Shown here piece by piece: positions 21,821-33,668 of a stretch of 64,000 nucleotides of DNA. This DNA is from Paramarasmius palmivorus (taxonomy: Eukaryota > Basidiomycota > Agaricomycetes > Agaricales > Marasmiaceae): the NCBI GenBank assembly GCA_037176845.1, contig JAYKXP010000114.1, positions 62,001-126,000 of the forward strand, in the 5' to 3' direction. The position numbers and the translations under genes are program-made. Below the pieces are notes generated by a model, which saw only the letters and a list, made by a program, of their open reading frames with translations, was not told the origin of the DNA and searched no databases. Within the stretch, counting starts at the first letter, position 1, and the number at the start of each line of letters is the position of its first letter.

Positions 21821-22923
21821 GGTTAATAGACGTCCTTTCGATGTGCGACTTCAGTTAACATCCCGCTACCTTAAAGGAGACACCTACAGGACCACTATGA
21901 AGATTTGACTGGGCCCGGTGTGGCTGCCTACTACTTCTGGTGGGTTGCGTCTGTGTACAGGGATTCTTTCCGGGCGCTATACTTCCTTCACCTCTGACCT
22001 TTCCTGTGCTTACGCCGAATCCTCGCCCGGAGTCACGCCAGCGGTTCCGTGCTTGTCTGGCTCCGATATATACGGTTGCTAATACTCTTGGTCATACTAT
22101 TACGAAGCGCACTGACTCGCCTTTATCAGCGTTCAGAACATTCATATCTATGATCATCACGGACCTAGTGCCTCCAAGTTCTTCTGTAGTCTGGGCATTA
22201 CAAAAGTGTACATCCATTTCTTCCGTATAACCGTACTAGACCGTACTCCGCTGATCCCAATCTTCGCTTCGCGCCTCACAACGAAACATCCCCGAGAAAC
22301 GCCCTATACCCCGCTCAGGATCCCCAACCTGTACTTACCCTGCGCCCTGGATCCTAAATGTAGATCTCAAGGTGAACAGAGCCCATGGATGCTCCTCTCC
22401 GTTGACCATTCTACGTTCAACGTTAATCATCTCGAGGGCAGTGACGAATCCCGCTGAGCTTGTCAAGGCGACCTGATTGTTGCGTTGTCGAAGAAGACAC
22501 CGAATATGGCCGACGACAGTATACCTGAGATTGTGCTCCGCCGTTCCGCTGACATTCTGAAGATTACTCTGCGTGAGTGGTCTGGGTAGGACCCAACGTG
22601 GGGCTATGATAATGAAGGGCTATCATTAGCACAATGCAAGTCTTGTGCCATGTCGCATTTTGCATGCTTCCTTCAGGGTGCACTTTGATGCGAAGTTCGG
22701 TTCCCATATCTAGATCGTTAATATTCAGTCTTTGTGTATAGTTGTGCGCACGTCTCGGCCGCGATCATTCCACTAAAGTGATAGTTCTGTCTGGGGGTCA
22801 AGAATGATGTATACAAGCAGACCACAAGATAAAATATGTGAATTACATGCACCTATGACATGAAAGTAAGTCCCACTCCAGATCCGCGCATGAGAAATGC
22901 CCACATGAGATGTAGCACACGAC
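21821..22923. other. No supportable gene
   Basis: Convergent 3' flanks of the methyltransferase and the EF-hand gene. Plus-strand frames at 21940-22230 and 22206-22457 are proline- and serine-rich and lack recognisable features. A short MADDSIPEIVLRRSADILKI frame at 22507 stops within 24 codons. Confidence 0.45.
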
Positions 22924-24301
22924 CTAAAAGTCGCCCCAGCTCCGACGGAATTTATACTGTATACGCTCCTTGTTAGCATCCTTTAGTTCGTTGACAATTT
23001 AACGTGAAAGGGTAGTACCTTGTAAGGTAGGTTCTTCCTGCAATATGGAAAGTTAACACCCAAATGAGAGGCCAACGTCAGCAAATCAACGCACCTCATC
23101 TTGTCTTCTGGCTTTGTTGGGCGTTGGTAACCATCACTACCCGCGCCCCATTCACCTTTCTTATCTGCTTCAGATTTCGCGTTTCTGAATCTCTGGGCTG
23201 GATCTTGCTTCTCAGGAGGAGTTACTCGTGTGACTCGCGGGTTTGGGGCTGATGGGGGTTGATTGGGTTCTACCTGTTCGCCGTGGGGATGCTCGGCGGC
23301 AGCTAGAGGTTCTTGGTCGGCGTCCGGATGAGCGGCGGCGGCAGCTGCTGCTGCCTCGGCATCAGCGTGTTGCTTGAGTACTTCTTCAACAGAGATTCCT
23401 TGGTATTTAGCCTCCTTTTCGGCTTCCCTTCTCTCAATGTCCTCGTGTTGAGCGAAGTGCTCAATATCTTCAGGATGGATATAAGATTCGTCGGTCTGAG
23501 TTTCGGGCGTGGAGTGGAATTCCTCTGACTTTAAGGTGAGATAGTTGTGACATAGGGTAACCATTTATTCGCACCTTCGTGGTGTAAGAAGAATTCTAAA
23601 ATCGGAAATTATTGCATGTCTAGGTTCGACGTTAAACCGGAAACGTACCACTCTCAACGTCGTAATGATGACCTTCTGCTCCCAAATGGTCAAAGTTTGG
23701 CAACCCATCCAGTCCAACCTTTTCGAACTCGTCCGCCGTCACTTTGCCATTCTTATTCGCATCCAAAATCCTCAAGACCTCATTGACAATCTTGTCAGCT
23801 TTCTGCTGGTGCTCGATGTCATCCTAGAAAGGTTGTCAGGGGAGGACACGTTCCATCAAATAGTATTAACGTACCTTGGACTTTTTCTGTGAATAGACAT
23901 GGTGTACGCCGTATATCGCTTCAATTTCTTCCCTATCCCAGTTCCCGTCCCTTTGGTGATCCACTTAGCGTGATTCGGAACTACTCCTGCGGTAACGTAC
24001 CGATTCAGGTCATGCAGCTGGAAGAAACTCCGGAGGTCAAACGAATCTCTGAGGAAATATCCAAGATTAAACAACACGAGGCATGTAGGCATGTTCCTTG
24101 GGCTCACATGTGGTGCTCCTTTGCCATCTAGAAATGCTATTCAGAACACCGAGTCAAGTATTGAACATGAACTGAACCTACGTGTCTGCGTGCATACTGC
24201 TGGATAGTTTCACCCTTCTCTGGCCCTGTACCAGCGTGCCCTCCATGCGCCAGAACCGCTGAAATAAATGAGATGAACGAGAGGGAATTCAAGGCCTTCA
24301 T
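22924..24301 (-). CDS. Secreted/ER EF-hand protein (nucleobindin-like)
   Basis: Starts MKALNSLSFISFISAVLAHG, a clear signal peptide, at 24301. Two EF-hand loops are visible after splicing: DLNRDGNWDREE followed by IEAIYGVHHVY, and DANKNGKVTADE followed by FEKVGLDGLPNF; both keep acidic or oxygen-donating residues at loop positions 1, 3, 5 and 12. The C-terminal half is a charged, alanine-rich low-complexity tail with IHPEDIEHFAQHEDIE, a run of eight Ala, and EPLAAAEHPHGEQVEP, ending KNLPYKYKFRRSWGDF at a TAG (22924-22926). It has at least six exons. Fungal proteins of this layout are annotated as nucleobindin-type or EF-hand proteins of the secretory pathway, probably binding calcium in the ER/Golgi lumen. 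I see no KDEL/HDEL signal. Confidence 0.82.
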
Positions 24302-25277
24302 GGTGACAGTATGAGCTAGAGTTTGCAGGTCACCGTGGCCAGCGATGTCAAGCTATGATTTGGCCTTGTTTGTTAACGACCAAGCGATCACAGAATTTCA
24401 AGGTTCCCTGCCAACAACATTCATGGATCACTGACGTTCACTGTATAGTCCAGCTTTCACCGATTCTCGGACTGTTTCCGCTGGGCTCTTTAATGATTCT
24501 GTATTCTGACAACACGTCAACAGCTTCAATGTGTCCCAGTTCTGCTACAGCTGCTTTTAGAAGGACGGCCCGATTACGAGCTCGGTCATTATGCGTGTAC
24601 GTTGTGTTGCTGAGTAAAAGTCTCAAGATCAATATTATTACTGTGATGGCGGCAAGAACAACTAAACAACAGTCTACCACACTGTTGTGGCAACCTCCGG
24701 ATCCCATACGAAACACTTCTCAAAGCTTCTGCGCTAATACCGAGCGAGTATCGATTGCGGTAGGAATTACTAGATTTGCGCCATAAAGAAGCCCGACAAT
24801 CATGTCATGCTATACGCCTTCCCGACGACCTTTTATGTACACAATTTAAGCGTACTAGCCAAGACAACAACACGGAGGGAATCCGAAAACCTGTTATCCT
24901 CTCGAAACACCGAGAAGTAGGCCGGCGGCCATTTGCCTGCCACTGCCGTCCCGGTATCTAGATTGGACAGGCTGCCTTCGGATGTATACCGAGATCATGT
25001 TTGTTTGAAAATACCTCTAGAATCTCAGAGAATAAGTGGGAACATACCGAGTAAAGGAAGAAACATGCTCTGAACTTCAGGTAAAAGCTCGAGTCAGCAG
25101 AGGTTCGGGAGCGTTGATGGGATTTTTTCGCCAAGCATTGAGTCATCAAAACATTTGTACAGTTATACACCGATGACAAAGCCCATCCCACCGGAAATCC
25201 CTCAGCGTATTTATAATTGATCCTTCGGTGTTAAAAATGCTTGCTTTCGCCCCCCTTCCCCTTCTCCTCCACCAGCT
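24302..25277. other. Intergenic with one possible small membrane ORF
   Basis: A minus-strand frame at 24438-24716 (92 codons) contains one plausible membrane helix (LVVLAAITVIILILRLLL) preceded by a Cys/Ser-rich start, but there is no homology I can name and no flanking exons. The part 24960-25277 is the promoter of the ABC transporter gene. Confidence 0.3.
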
Positions 25278-28200
25278 ATGGCTGATACCCCAGGCGACGG
25301 TGCCACTCTATACGAAAAGAGGTCGCATGAGGATATCGAAGTTCAAGCTACTCGAGTCGACATCATGGACGAGGATGCAGATCAAGGCGGAGTCGACATC
25401 CAACGCGCCGAACGCCAGTTTGAAGAGCTTTCGCGTCAACTCAGTATCAAATCTGGGTTAGGAAAAAAGGGCGACAAGGAGCAATGGCATCAATCAACTC
25501 ACTCTGTTGCCACTGTCAACTCGACCGATCTGGAGAAAGGCTCGGGCGGCGATGACGCCAGTGTCTTTGACCTTCGCGAATACCTCACGTCTTCTAACGA
25601 TGCTAATCAACAAGCTGGTATCAAACACAAGGCATGTGTTACTCGAAATGTTTTCCGTAGTTTGCTTTGTTAATTATTTTACAGCACGTCGGAGTTACAT
25701 GGGATGGGCTACAAGTCGATGTGATTGGAGGTGCAGATACTAAATTCTATGTCAAGACTTTCGGAAGTACGTCCTTAATCACCGTCGTCTTTCAATGATA
25801 TTGACATGTCAATTTCGCGTAGATGCTATTCTCGCTTTCATTCTATCCCCAATTACTCTCATATGGGGCCTCATCCAACCTCTTCTTCCTCTCAAAAAAC
25901 CGCCCATGAGAACCATCTTGCACAAGTAAGTCATTCAATGTCTGTATTTTCGCAACGTCCTAACCGTCATGACAGAAATGACGGTTACCTCAAGAGTGGT
26001 GAAATGTGCCTTGTACTCGGCTGTCCCGGCGCTGGTTGTTCCACGTTCCTTAAAACGATCGCAAACCGGAGAGAGGATTACGCCGCGGTCTCCGGCGAGG
26101 TTTTGTACGCTGGTATGGATGCTCAGGAAATGGCCAAGTTTTACAAAGGCGAGGTCGTTTATAATGAAGAAGGTTTGTTTCAATCTATTGCACCGGTGAT
26201 CGTTGTGCTGAGTTTTATGAAGATGATCGACATATCGCTACGCTTACTGTTGCTCAGACCCTTGGGTTTGCTCTCGCTACTAAAACCCCCGGTCCCAAAG
26301 GACGATTGCCTGGTATCTCAAGAAAGGATTTCAACGAAGAAGTTTTAAATACTTTGTTACGCATGCTCAACATCGCCCACACAAAGAACACCCTTGTCGG
26401 CGACGAGTTTGTTCGCGGTGTGTCAGGTGGCGAGCGTAAACGTGTCAGTATCGCCGAGATGATGGCTACACGTGCACGTGTGCAGTGCTGGGACAACTCT
26501 ACTCGTGGATTGGACGCTTCAACCGCTCTTGACTTTGCTAAAAGTCTCCGGATTATGACCGACATTCTCGGACAAACTACTTTCGTTACTTTGTAAGTAC
26601 CGATCGCTCATAGCCGAACAGGCCGTGTTCTGACTGAGTTATTACGTCCAGGTACCAGGCAGGAGAGGGTATCTACGATCTCTTTGACAAGGTTATCGTT
26701 CTCGATCAAGGCCGTCAAGTCTTTTACGGTCCTCCTACCGAGGCGCGTGCATACTTTGAGGGTCTCGGTTTCAAACCCCTGCCTCGTCAGAGCACTGCCG
26801 ACTACCTCACCGGATGCACGGATCCCAATGAACGTCAGTTTGCACCAGGCCGCTCCGAGAGCGATGTGCCCCATACTCCGGAGGGGCTTGAAAAGGCTTT
26901 CAAGGCTTCCAAGTATCACCAGGAAATGCAGCGCGAGCGTGCGTCATACAAGAAATACATGGAGACCGACAGGACCGACCAGGAGAATTTCCGCACTGCT
27001 GTTGCTGCCGACAAGAAGAAAGGGCGTGTCGAAGAAGAGCCCATACACTCAGGGTTTCACTGGTCAGGTTAGGGCATTGGTCAAAAGACAATTCACGCAG
27101 AAGATGCAGGACAAATTCCAGCTCTACACGAGTATGTGTCTGTCGACTGCCTTGGCTCTTGTTATTGGTGGCGCCTTCTTCAACCTTCCTCCGACCTCGG
27201 CTGGAGCCTTCACCAGAGGAGGGTGAGTGCATTCCTTGATCTGTATTATGCCTTGAGTCTCACATTGTCGTTTAACAGTGTTATCTTCGCTGCCCTTTTG
27301 ACCACCTGTCTTGATGCCTTCCAGGAAATGCCAATGCAAATGATGGGACGACCAATTCTTCACAAGCAGGTCTGTCATTTTAGCTTAAGCATAAGTTTCA
27401 TGCTTAGTCGCTGACGTGCGCCACAGACCAACTACGGCATGTACAGACCTTCCGCCATTGCTATTGCCAACACGCTCGCGGATATCCCGTTCTCCGCTGT
27501 CAGAGTTTTCATTTTCAACGTTTGCGTGTACTTCATGGCCAACCTTGACCGATCGGCTGGAGGATTCTTCACATTCCATATCTTCAACTGGATCGCGTTC
27601 TTGTCAATGCAAGGATTCTTCCGGACGTTTGGTCTGTTCTGCACCAACTTTGACTCGGCTTTCCGATTGGCGACTTTCTTCATTCCTAACTTGTAAGCTT
27701 TCTGTTTTCTCATAGGGGCGCCACTAATCGCTTGATCGGTACTCTAGCATCCAATACAGTGGTTACACAATTCCTGTGCCCAGTATGAAGAGGTGGTTGT
27801 TCTGGATCGTATGTCTCTCCTCTTCTGTATAATCCTCGGAAACTCAATTCTTGCGCAGTACTATATCAATCCCATCTCGTATGCATGGCAGGGAGCTATG
27901 GAGAATGAATTCATGCGTATTAGCGTATGTCTGCGTTATTTGACCGGCTTGGACGTTACTCATGATTGGACTCACAGCTGAGCTGTGATGGTAGCTCTGT
28001 CGTCCCGCGAAACATCGGAGATGTTGTTACCCAATACCCGGATCAGCTTGGTCCCAACCAGGCGTGTACCCTCTTTGGTGCTACTGGTGGTGACGAGTTT
28101 ATTCCAGGGAGTTCGTACGTCACTGCTGGCTACGGAATTTATGTTTCCGACCTTTGGAGGCGCTGCTTCCTTGTTCTCGTCGGATTCTTCTTCGCTTTCC

Positions 28201-30661
28201 AACTCACCCAGGTTATCGCATTGGAGTTCTTCCCTGTGAGTGTAGCTTTATTTCGACTTCGAATTGACGCTTAGGTTTCCTGTCCAGCAATACAACGTCA
28301 ACTTTGGTGCGGGTATCTTCGCCAAGGAGAACGAAGAGACGAAGAGGTTGAACCAGCTGCAACAAGAGAAGAAGGCTGCTAAGAGGCTCCAAAAGAATGG
28401 CGACAAGGAAGTCGAACGTGTCGCAGTCACCTCTAACGAGAAGGAAAGACCGTACAGGAAGACCTTCACCTGGGAGAAGTTGAACTACACTGTCCCAGTC
28501 CCTGGTGGTGAACGTCGCCTGCTTCATGACGTTTACGGATATGTCAAGCCCGGTACTCTCACTGCCCTCATGGGTGCTAGTGGTGCTGGTAAGACTACTT
28601 GTCTGGATGTCCTCGCTCAGAGGAAAGAACATTGGTGTCATCTCGGGTGATATTCTTGTTGACGGACGTCCTTTGTCTTCTGATTTCGCCAGAGGTACTG
28701 CTTACGGTACGTCTAACCACATTTGCCAATGGAATTCGAGTTGACATTTTCATATAGCCGAACAGATGGATGTTCATGAAGGTTCCGCCACGGTTAGAGA
28801 AGCCATCCGTTTCTCGGCCTACCTACGGCAGCCAGCCTCGGTCCCTGAGCAAGAGAAGAATGACTACGTCGAAGAGATCATTGAGCTGCTCGAGCTCCAG
28901 GATTTATCCGAGGCCATGGTCTTCAGTCTAGGTGTCGAAGCACGCAAACGTCTCACAATTGGTGTTGAACTCGCCAGCAAGCCCGAACTTCTCTTGTTTT
29001 TGGACGAACCCACTTCCGGCCTTGACGCTCAGAGTGCATGGAACTTGGTCCGCTTCCTTCGCAAACTCGCTGACCAAGGTCAAGCCATTTTGTGTACCAT
29101 TCACCAACCTTCTTCCCTGCTCTTCGAAAGCTTCGATCGTCTATTACTTCTCGAACGTGGTGGAGAGACTGTTTACTTTGGTGATATTGGTGAGGATTCT
29201 CACATTCTACGTGGGTACTTCGCCGCCATGGTGCACCTTGCCCGTCCAACGTCAATCCCCGCCGAGTTCATGCTCGAAGCGATTGGTGCTGGTGTTACGC
29301 CTAGGATTGGAAAACGCGACTGGAAAGACATTTGGTTGGACTCCCCAGAGTACCAGGATGTTAGGCAGGAAATCGATTTGATCAAGCAACGAGGTCTTGC
29401 TAGACCTGAAGACAAAAATACGAAGGTCTCTACCTGTGAGTAACAATTCGCTTATTTTTTTTTCTCCAGTTGTATTAAACACGCGTTAGATGCGACATCG
29501 TTCCTTTATCAGTTGAAGACAGTCGTCCAGAGGAACAACTTGGCGTTGTGGCGCATGCCTGATTACATTTTCACACGTCTTTTCGTCTGCATGTTCATCT
29601 CTCTGTGGATTTCCTTGTCGTTCTTGAACCTGGGAAATAGTGTGCGTGAACTGCAATTCCGTATTTTCGCAATGTGAGTCCCCTTCACTCCTTCTGTCTC
29701 ATTCAGCTACTAATAGTTTAATACAGCTTCTGGGTTTCCGTATTGCCTGCGATTATCATGTCCCAGATTGAGCCAATGTTCATCAATAACAGACGAATCT
29801 TTATTCGGGAGGCATCCAGTCGTATCTACTCGCCTTACGTTTTCGCTGTCGGTCAGCTGGTCGGTGAAATACCATACAATATTTTGTGTGGCATTGTTTA
29901 CTGGGTTCTCATGGTAAGAGGGCTGCGTACATTCTTTAGGATAAGGATTGATCAATCGTGGTAGGTCTACCCCATGGACTTCGGCCAAGGTTACGCAGGT
30001 CAGGGTGGCAATGCCTTCCAGTTGCTCGTCATCATCTTCGTCATCCTGTTCGGTATATCCCTCGGTCAACTCATTGCGGCAATCAGTCCTAGTATCCAAG
30101 TTGCTGTCTTGTTCAACCCCTTCATCGGAGTAGTCTTATCCACCTTCGCCGGTGTCACTATTCCTTACCCGACGATGGACTCATTCTGGAGAAGCTGGTT
30201 GTACCAACTCAACCCATACACTCGGCTACTGTCTGCCATGTTGTCCACTGAGTTATAGTAAGTGGCAGAATTGTAATGTTGCGTGGTCTATATTAATCCC
30301 GTTCTAGTGGTTTAACGATACAATGCAAGAACGATGAGTTCGCCGTATTCAGTCCTCCAGCGGGTCAAACCTGTTATCAATGGGCACAACCATTCGTCGA
30401 AGTCGCTGGCGGATACCTCAACAATGCGAATGCAACCTCCGACTGCCAGTATTGTCAATACAGGACCGGCGACGAATTCATCACACCGCTGAACATCAAA
30501 TATAGTACTCGGTGGAGGGATGCCTTCATCATTTTCTCTTTCTTTGGTACGTCTCGTCGACCTTTGCATAATAGTAGCACTCACTGATCCCTCCCTCCCT
30601 AGTGTTTAACCTACTTGCAACTGTTGTCGCATCTCGCTTACTTCGTTTCGCAAAGCGGTAA
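25278..30661 (+). CDS. PDR-type (ABCG) full-size ABC transporter, frame disturbed at several points
   Basis: Full (NBD-TMD)x2 pleiotropic-drug-resistance exporter of the plasma membrane, starting [23 protein letters not shown]1 has Walker [12 protein letters not shown], signature [10 protein letters not shown] and a degenerate Walker [11 protein letters not shown], the asymmetry normal for PDR proteins. TMD1 runs from about 27060 to 28240. NBD2 has [14 protein letters not shown], signature-region [12 protein letters not shown] and Walker [17 protein letters not shown]2 includes [20 protein letters not shown] and ends LLRFAKR at the TAA at 30659. The frame breaks at 27022-27024 (GGG, one base extra before [11 protein letters not shown]) and at 28624-28626 (AAA, before [13 protein letters not shown]). 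A compensating pair spans 29221-29260. Removing or adding single bases restores every family block, so the coding potential is otherwise complete. Confidence 0.9.
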
Positions 30662-31286
30662 TGGTCTCGTCTTTCTATTTCTTGTTTCTTGGTCCGGGAA
30701 CCTCGCGCCTCTTTTCGCAAGTCGACCTATGGCAATCTAGATAGATAAACCTTCATGATTCTACGACGTGGATTTGATGTATTTTTGGCCAGGATATCGT
30801 TGCACTACCTAAGGCAATATTTATGGACATTCACAGTACTATAGACTATACTACCATCCTAAATATGGATTACAATTACATTTACCGCTAGCTACACCGA
30901 TCGATATCAACGAGAGTGTTTTGGAACATTATGTGCATGAGTGATTGCGTGTCTAATCGAAGGGCAAACAATTTTCAAGCCCGGGAGATTTTCATGGACG
31001 GATTGCAGAACCTGAGGCCTGATGGTGTATCGAATGGAGAGCTCGCATGACAGAGAGATTTGCACGCAACGACTTCGTACTTGCAGGATGCTTTTCTAGC
31101 ACAATATGGCTTTCCAAGCTAAGACCCATCAATTAATATCGGAACCGAATTTTTTCAACGTTGATCATTATTATTCTTTCCACTCTTCAGATCACCATTT
31201 ACAAGTTCTACATAATGTGACACTAGGTCTGAACATTCCACATTCGCCAGGGCCTATCCTTTCATGACGTATAGACGTTTAAGCTT
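30662..31286. other. Intergenic, no gene seen
   Basis: AT-rich 3' flank shared by the convergent ABC transporter and the tandem-module secreted protein. I find no open frame of note and no repeat. Confidence 0.5.
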
Positions 31287-31970
31287 TTAAGCTTGGCCGC
31301 GAAGCTTCCTAGCGGCGTTGTCGTTGGGCTGCGCGTCACCGAAACCGCAACCGCCATCACGCTCAAGGGCGATAATAGCACCAGCGCACTTGCCAGTGTT
31401 GAATCCACAGCATCCAGAAGCGCATTCACCGTCGTTGGCACACGGGCCAGTGATGAACTGAGTGCCAGGAGGCTTGCCACTTCCGGCAGCGGCGCCACCT
31501 GCACCATTGTTAGCAGGAGGGGGTGTCCCAGGGGCAGCTGGCGCTTGGCCACGGAGCTTCCTAGCAGCGTTATCGTTGGGTTGTGCGTCACCGAAACCAC
31601 ATCCACCGTCACGTTCGAGGGCTACAATAGCACCGGCACACTTGCCAGTGTTGAATCCACAGCATCCGGAGGCGCACTCGCCATCGTTAGCGCAAGGACC
31701 GGTGATGAATTGGGTACCAGGGGGTTTGCCACTTCCGGCAGCAGCACCACCAGCACCGTTGTTAGCGGGTGGAGGAGTGGCGGGGGCAGCGGGGGCCTCG
31801 CCTCGGAAGACTCTGGCAGCCCTGTCGTTGGGTTGAGGGTCACCGAAACCACATCCACCGTCACGCTCTTGAGCAATGACGGGGCCGGCGCATTTGCCAC
31901 TGTTGAAACCACAGCAGTCGGAGGCGCAGTCTTTGTCACTTTGGCATGGGCCAGTGATGAATTGGGTACC
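31287..31970 (-). repeat. Three in-frame tandem coding repeats, period 252 bp
   Basis: The GTQFITG codons of successive modules lie at 31970, 31718 and 31466, a constant 252-bp (84-codon) period. Modules 2 and 3 are closer to each other (identical ANDGECASGCCGFNTGKCAG) than to module 1 (QSDKDCASDCCGFNSGKCAG), so the latest duplication was of module 2 or 3. The third unit stops after LRGQA, before the linker. Confidence 0.85.
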
Positions 31971-32102
31971 AGGTGCTTGGCGAGGAATGTAGGTAGCAAC
32001 GGCAACTAAAAAGGTGTCAGCGATGAGATCGATCCTCGAACAGAACCATCACTTACGGTTGACGGAGAGGAGAGCAAGGAGGACGGAGAATTTGACCATC
32101 AT
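31287..32102 (-). CDS. Secreted protein of three tandem BAS2-like cysteine-rich modules
   Basis: Two exons (32102-32057 and 32005-31287) encode 254 residues. The N-terminus MMVKFSVLLALLSVNLAVAT is a signal peptide. The mature part is three modules. Each begins PGTQFITGPC, has C..DC/EC.S.CCGFN(S/T)GKC, then ERDGGCGFGD.QPND.AAR, with eight-residue-spaced cysteines conserved across all three; they are joined by Pro/Ala/Gly linkers (PAAPxTPPPANNGAGGAAAG). The motif order QFITG...C...CC...C...GCGF resembles biotrophy-associated secreted protein 2 (BAS2) of Magnaporthe, which has a single such domain. The modules give no lectin or enzyme signature. The long open frames on the opposite strand (31293-32009) are shadows of this repeat. 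A role in host or environmental interaction is inferred only from secretion and BAS2 similarity. Confidence 0.8.
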
Positions 32103-33413
32103 GATGAGAATGAGTGTGGGGTTTAAGACGAAAGGTCGTTGAGAAGCTTGTAAACAAAGTTGGTGATCAAGAAGATGCACAAAGGCTCAGCCTCGTGAAG
32201 TCGAATGAAAGGTGATGGAAAGAATAGACGATACAATCGCTGAGGAGAAGAGGAAATGTGTTGGAGGCTTTTATATCTATACGCGTAGTTTGTGCCTTGC
32301 TGACCGTGATGGGGCGCGTACGGTTCTAACCGAGTACAGCCAGCTCATGATTGCGACAGGATCCATCTGGTTCCCATCATGATGGACAGCATGAAACGAG
32401 GAAGATGACCGCGAAATTGCCAGATATTGCCGGGGATCTTTTGCGCTGGCACTGCCTCCAAACATTGAACACATGATGGCGGAAGCCTAAGGATCCTGTG
32501 GGTAGTAATAAAGCTCATCAGTACATGCTTCACAGACAGAATATATGATTATTCAGGTGTGTTAATTCCTCGATACCTGTCTATAGGCTTAAGGAGTCTG
32601 AGATTTAGCCGCAACTTCTAAGTAAACACCGCAATGTGGTCGAATTCATCGTCATGACGAAAGCGTAGTGAAACCTACGTTGTTGGCTTGGCGCTGGCTG
32701 TGGCATGGCGCATGGGTTTCAATTGCATCGTCAAAGTGCCTTGATTCTAGAGGATTCTAGCTTCTGAAGGATCTGCTTGATCATAACGTAGAACAAGTCA
32801 TCTACAAGGCGGTACTATATGAATCCATTTCAATGCAATAGTCCGAGAAAAAGTACATCAAGCTGCTTACCGTGCTGCGTGTGATCCTGCCAGTGCTCAG
32901 GGCCTTCGTCATCGTCGTTGGGCAGTACGGCCTCATAGTCTCCTCGTATTTCGCAGCGAGAGTTGGAGAAGAAGTATTTTCCGGTCAGATGCCTGTACCT
33001 GTTAAAGTTTGGATAATACCGCCTCAGGGCCGATTTTTCCTAAACGTGACCTTTTCCACGATCAGCATGATGTGGCGTCTATATCATCTATCTATCTATG
33101 TCGACAGTTCAACATATACAGTTCTACATTTGGATGCTAAGCCACAGGGCCTTCTCGTAGAGCCATACTTAAGGGAGGATGTGTGCATTGTATCTTTTTG
33201 ATTTACTTCAAACTCTCATGCTTTCTCCCTAATAATCACCCGATGAATTATCACTATGTAGCCTGATACATTCAATGACATGTGAACATGTGAACGGTAA
33301 CTCGCTTGCATCCCCCCATGTTCATTATCAGCTCTCATCTGTTTAATACTAAGCACCAAGTATTCTGTCGCATAGCAGAAATAAACGTACGGTTCGAGTC
33401 TTTGGAAAGCTGA
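32103..33413. other. Intergenic between two secreted-protein genes
   Basis: The left part is the promoter of the three-module gene. An open plus-strand frame at 32872-33201 (109 codons, hydrophobic N-terminal third) has no family signal and no splice partners I can support. Nothing else is recognised. Confidence 0.4.
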
Positions 33414-33668
33414 TCAGGGCCACTCGTCACATTTCTCTGTACAGGGCTGGCCAACTATAACGGTAGGATAAGCAGTGCCAACCACAACAACGCCTTGATA
33501 CTTACTGCACTGTTCTGGGAAGCAACAAGTGGGACATGTATCCGCAGTAAAAGGGTTACACTGCCCGTTGGGGAGGTGACAGCGAGCCTGTGGAAGAGAC
33601 ATGGCGCTGACAGAAGCCGAAGCGAAGAAGGCGAGAAGTACAACGAAGAGAGATTTGTTGGTGAACAT
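33414..33668 (-). CDS. Small secreted cysteine-rich protein (84 aa)
   Basis: Single-exon frame starting MFTNKSLFVVLLAFFASASV, a signal peptide predicted to be cleaved near SVSA/MSLPQA. The mature ~60 residues hold eight cysteines in the order RCHLP, GQCNPF, DTCPTCCF, EQCSK and QPCTEKCDEWP, enough for four disulfides. The small size, secretion and even cysteine number are typical of fungal effector-like or defence-type peptides; no specific family is recognised. It shares orientation with the other secreted cysteine-rich gene 1.3 kb away, but the cysteine patterns differ. Confidence 0.65.
   Translation of the reverse strand: MFTNKSLFVVLLAFFASASVSAMSLPQARCHLPNGQCNPFTADTCPTCCFPEQCSKYQGVVVVGTAYPTVIVGQPCTEKCDEWP

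Noticed and set aside
25278..30661. Calling the PDR transporter a pseudogene
   Set aside because: All frame breaks are single-base changes in short homopolymer runs with otherwise perfect family conservation, and the same kind of break hits unrelated conserved genes here, so error is the better explanation until reads are checked.
31293..32009. Long plus-strand open frame (238 codons), Thr/Ala/Ser-rich
   Set aside because: It is the antisense shadow of the three-module secreted protein; its repetitiveness follows from the 252-bp coding repeat, and the opposite strand has a signal peptide, an intron and conserved cysteines.
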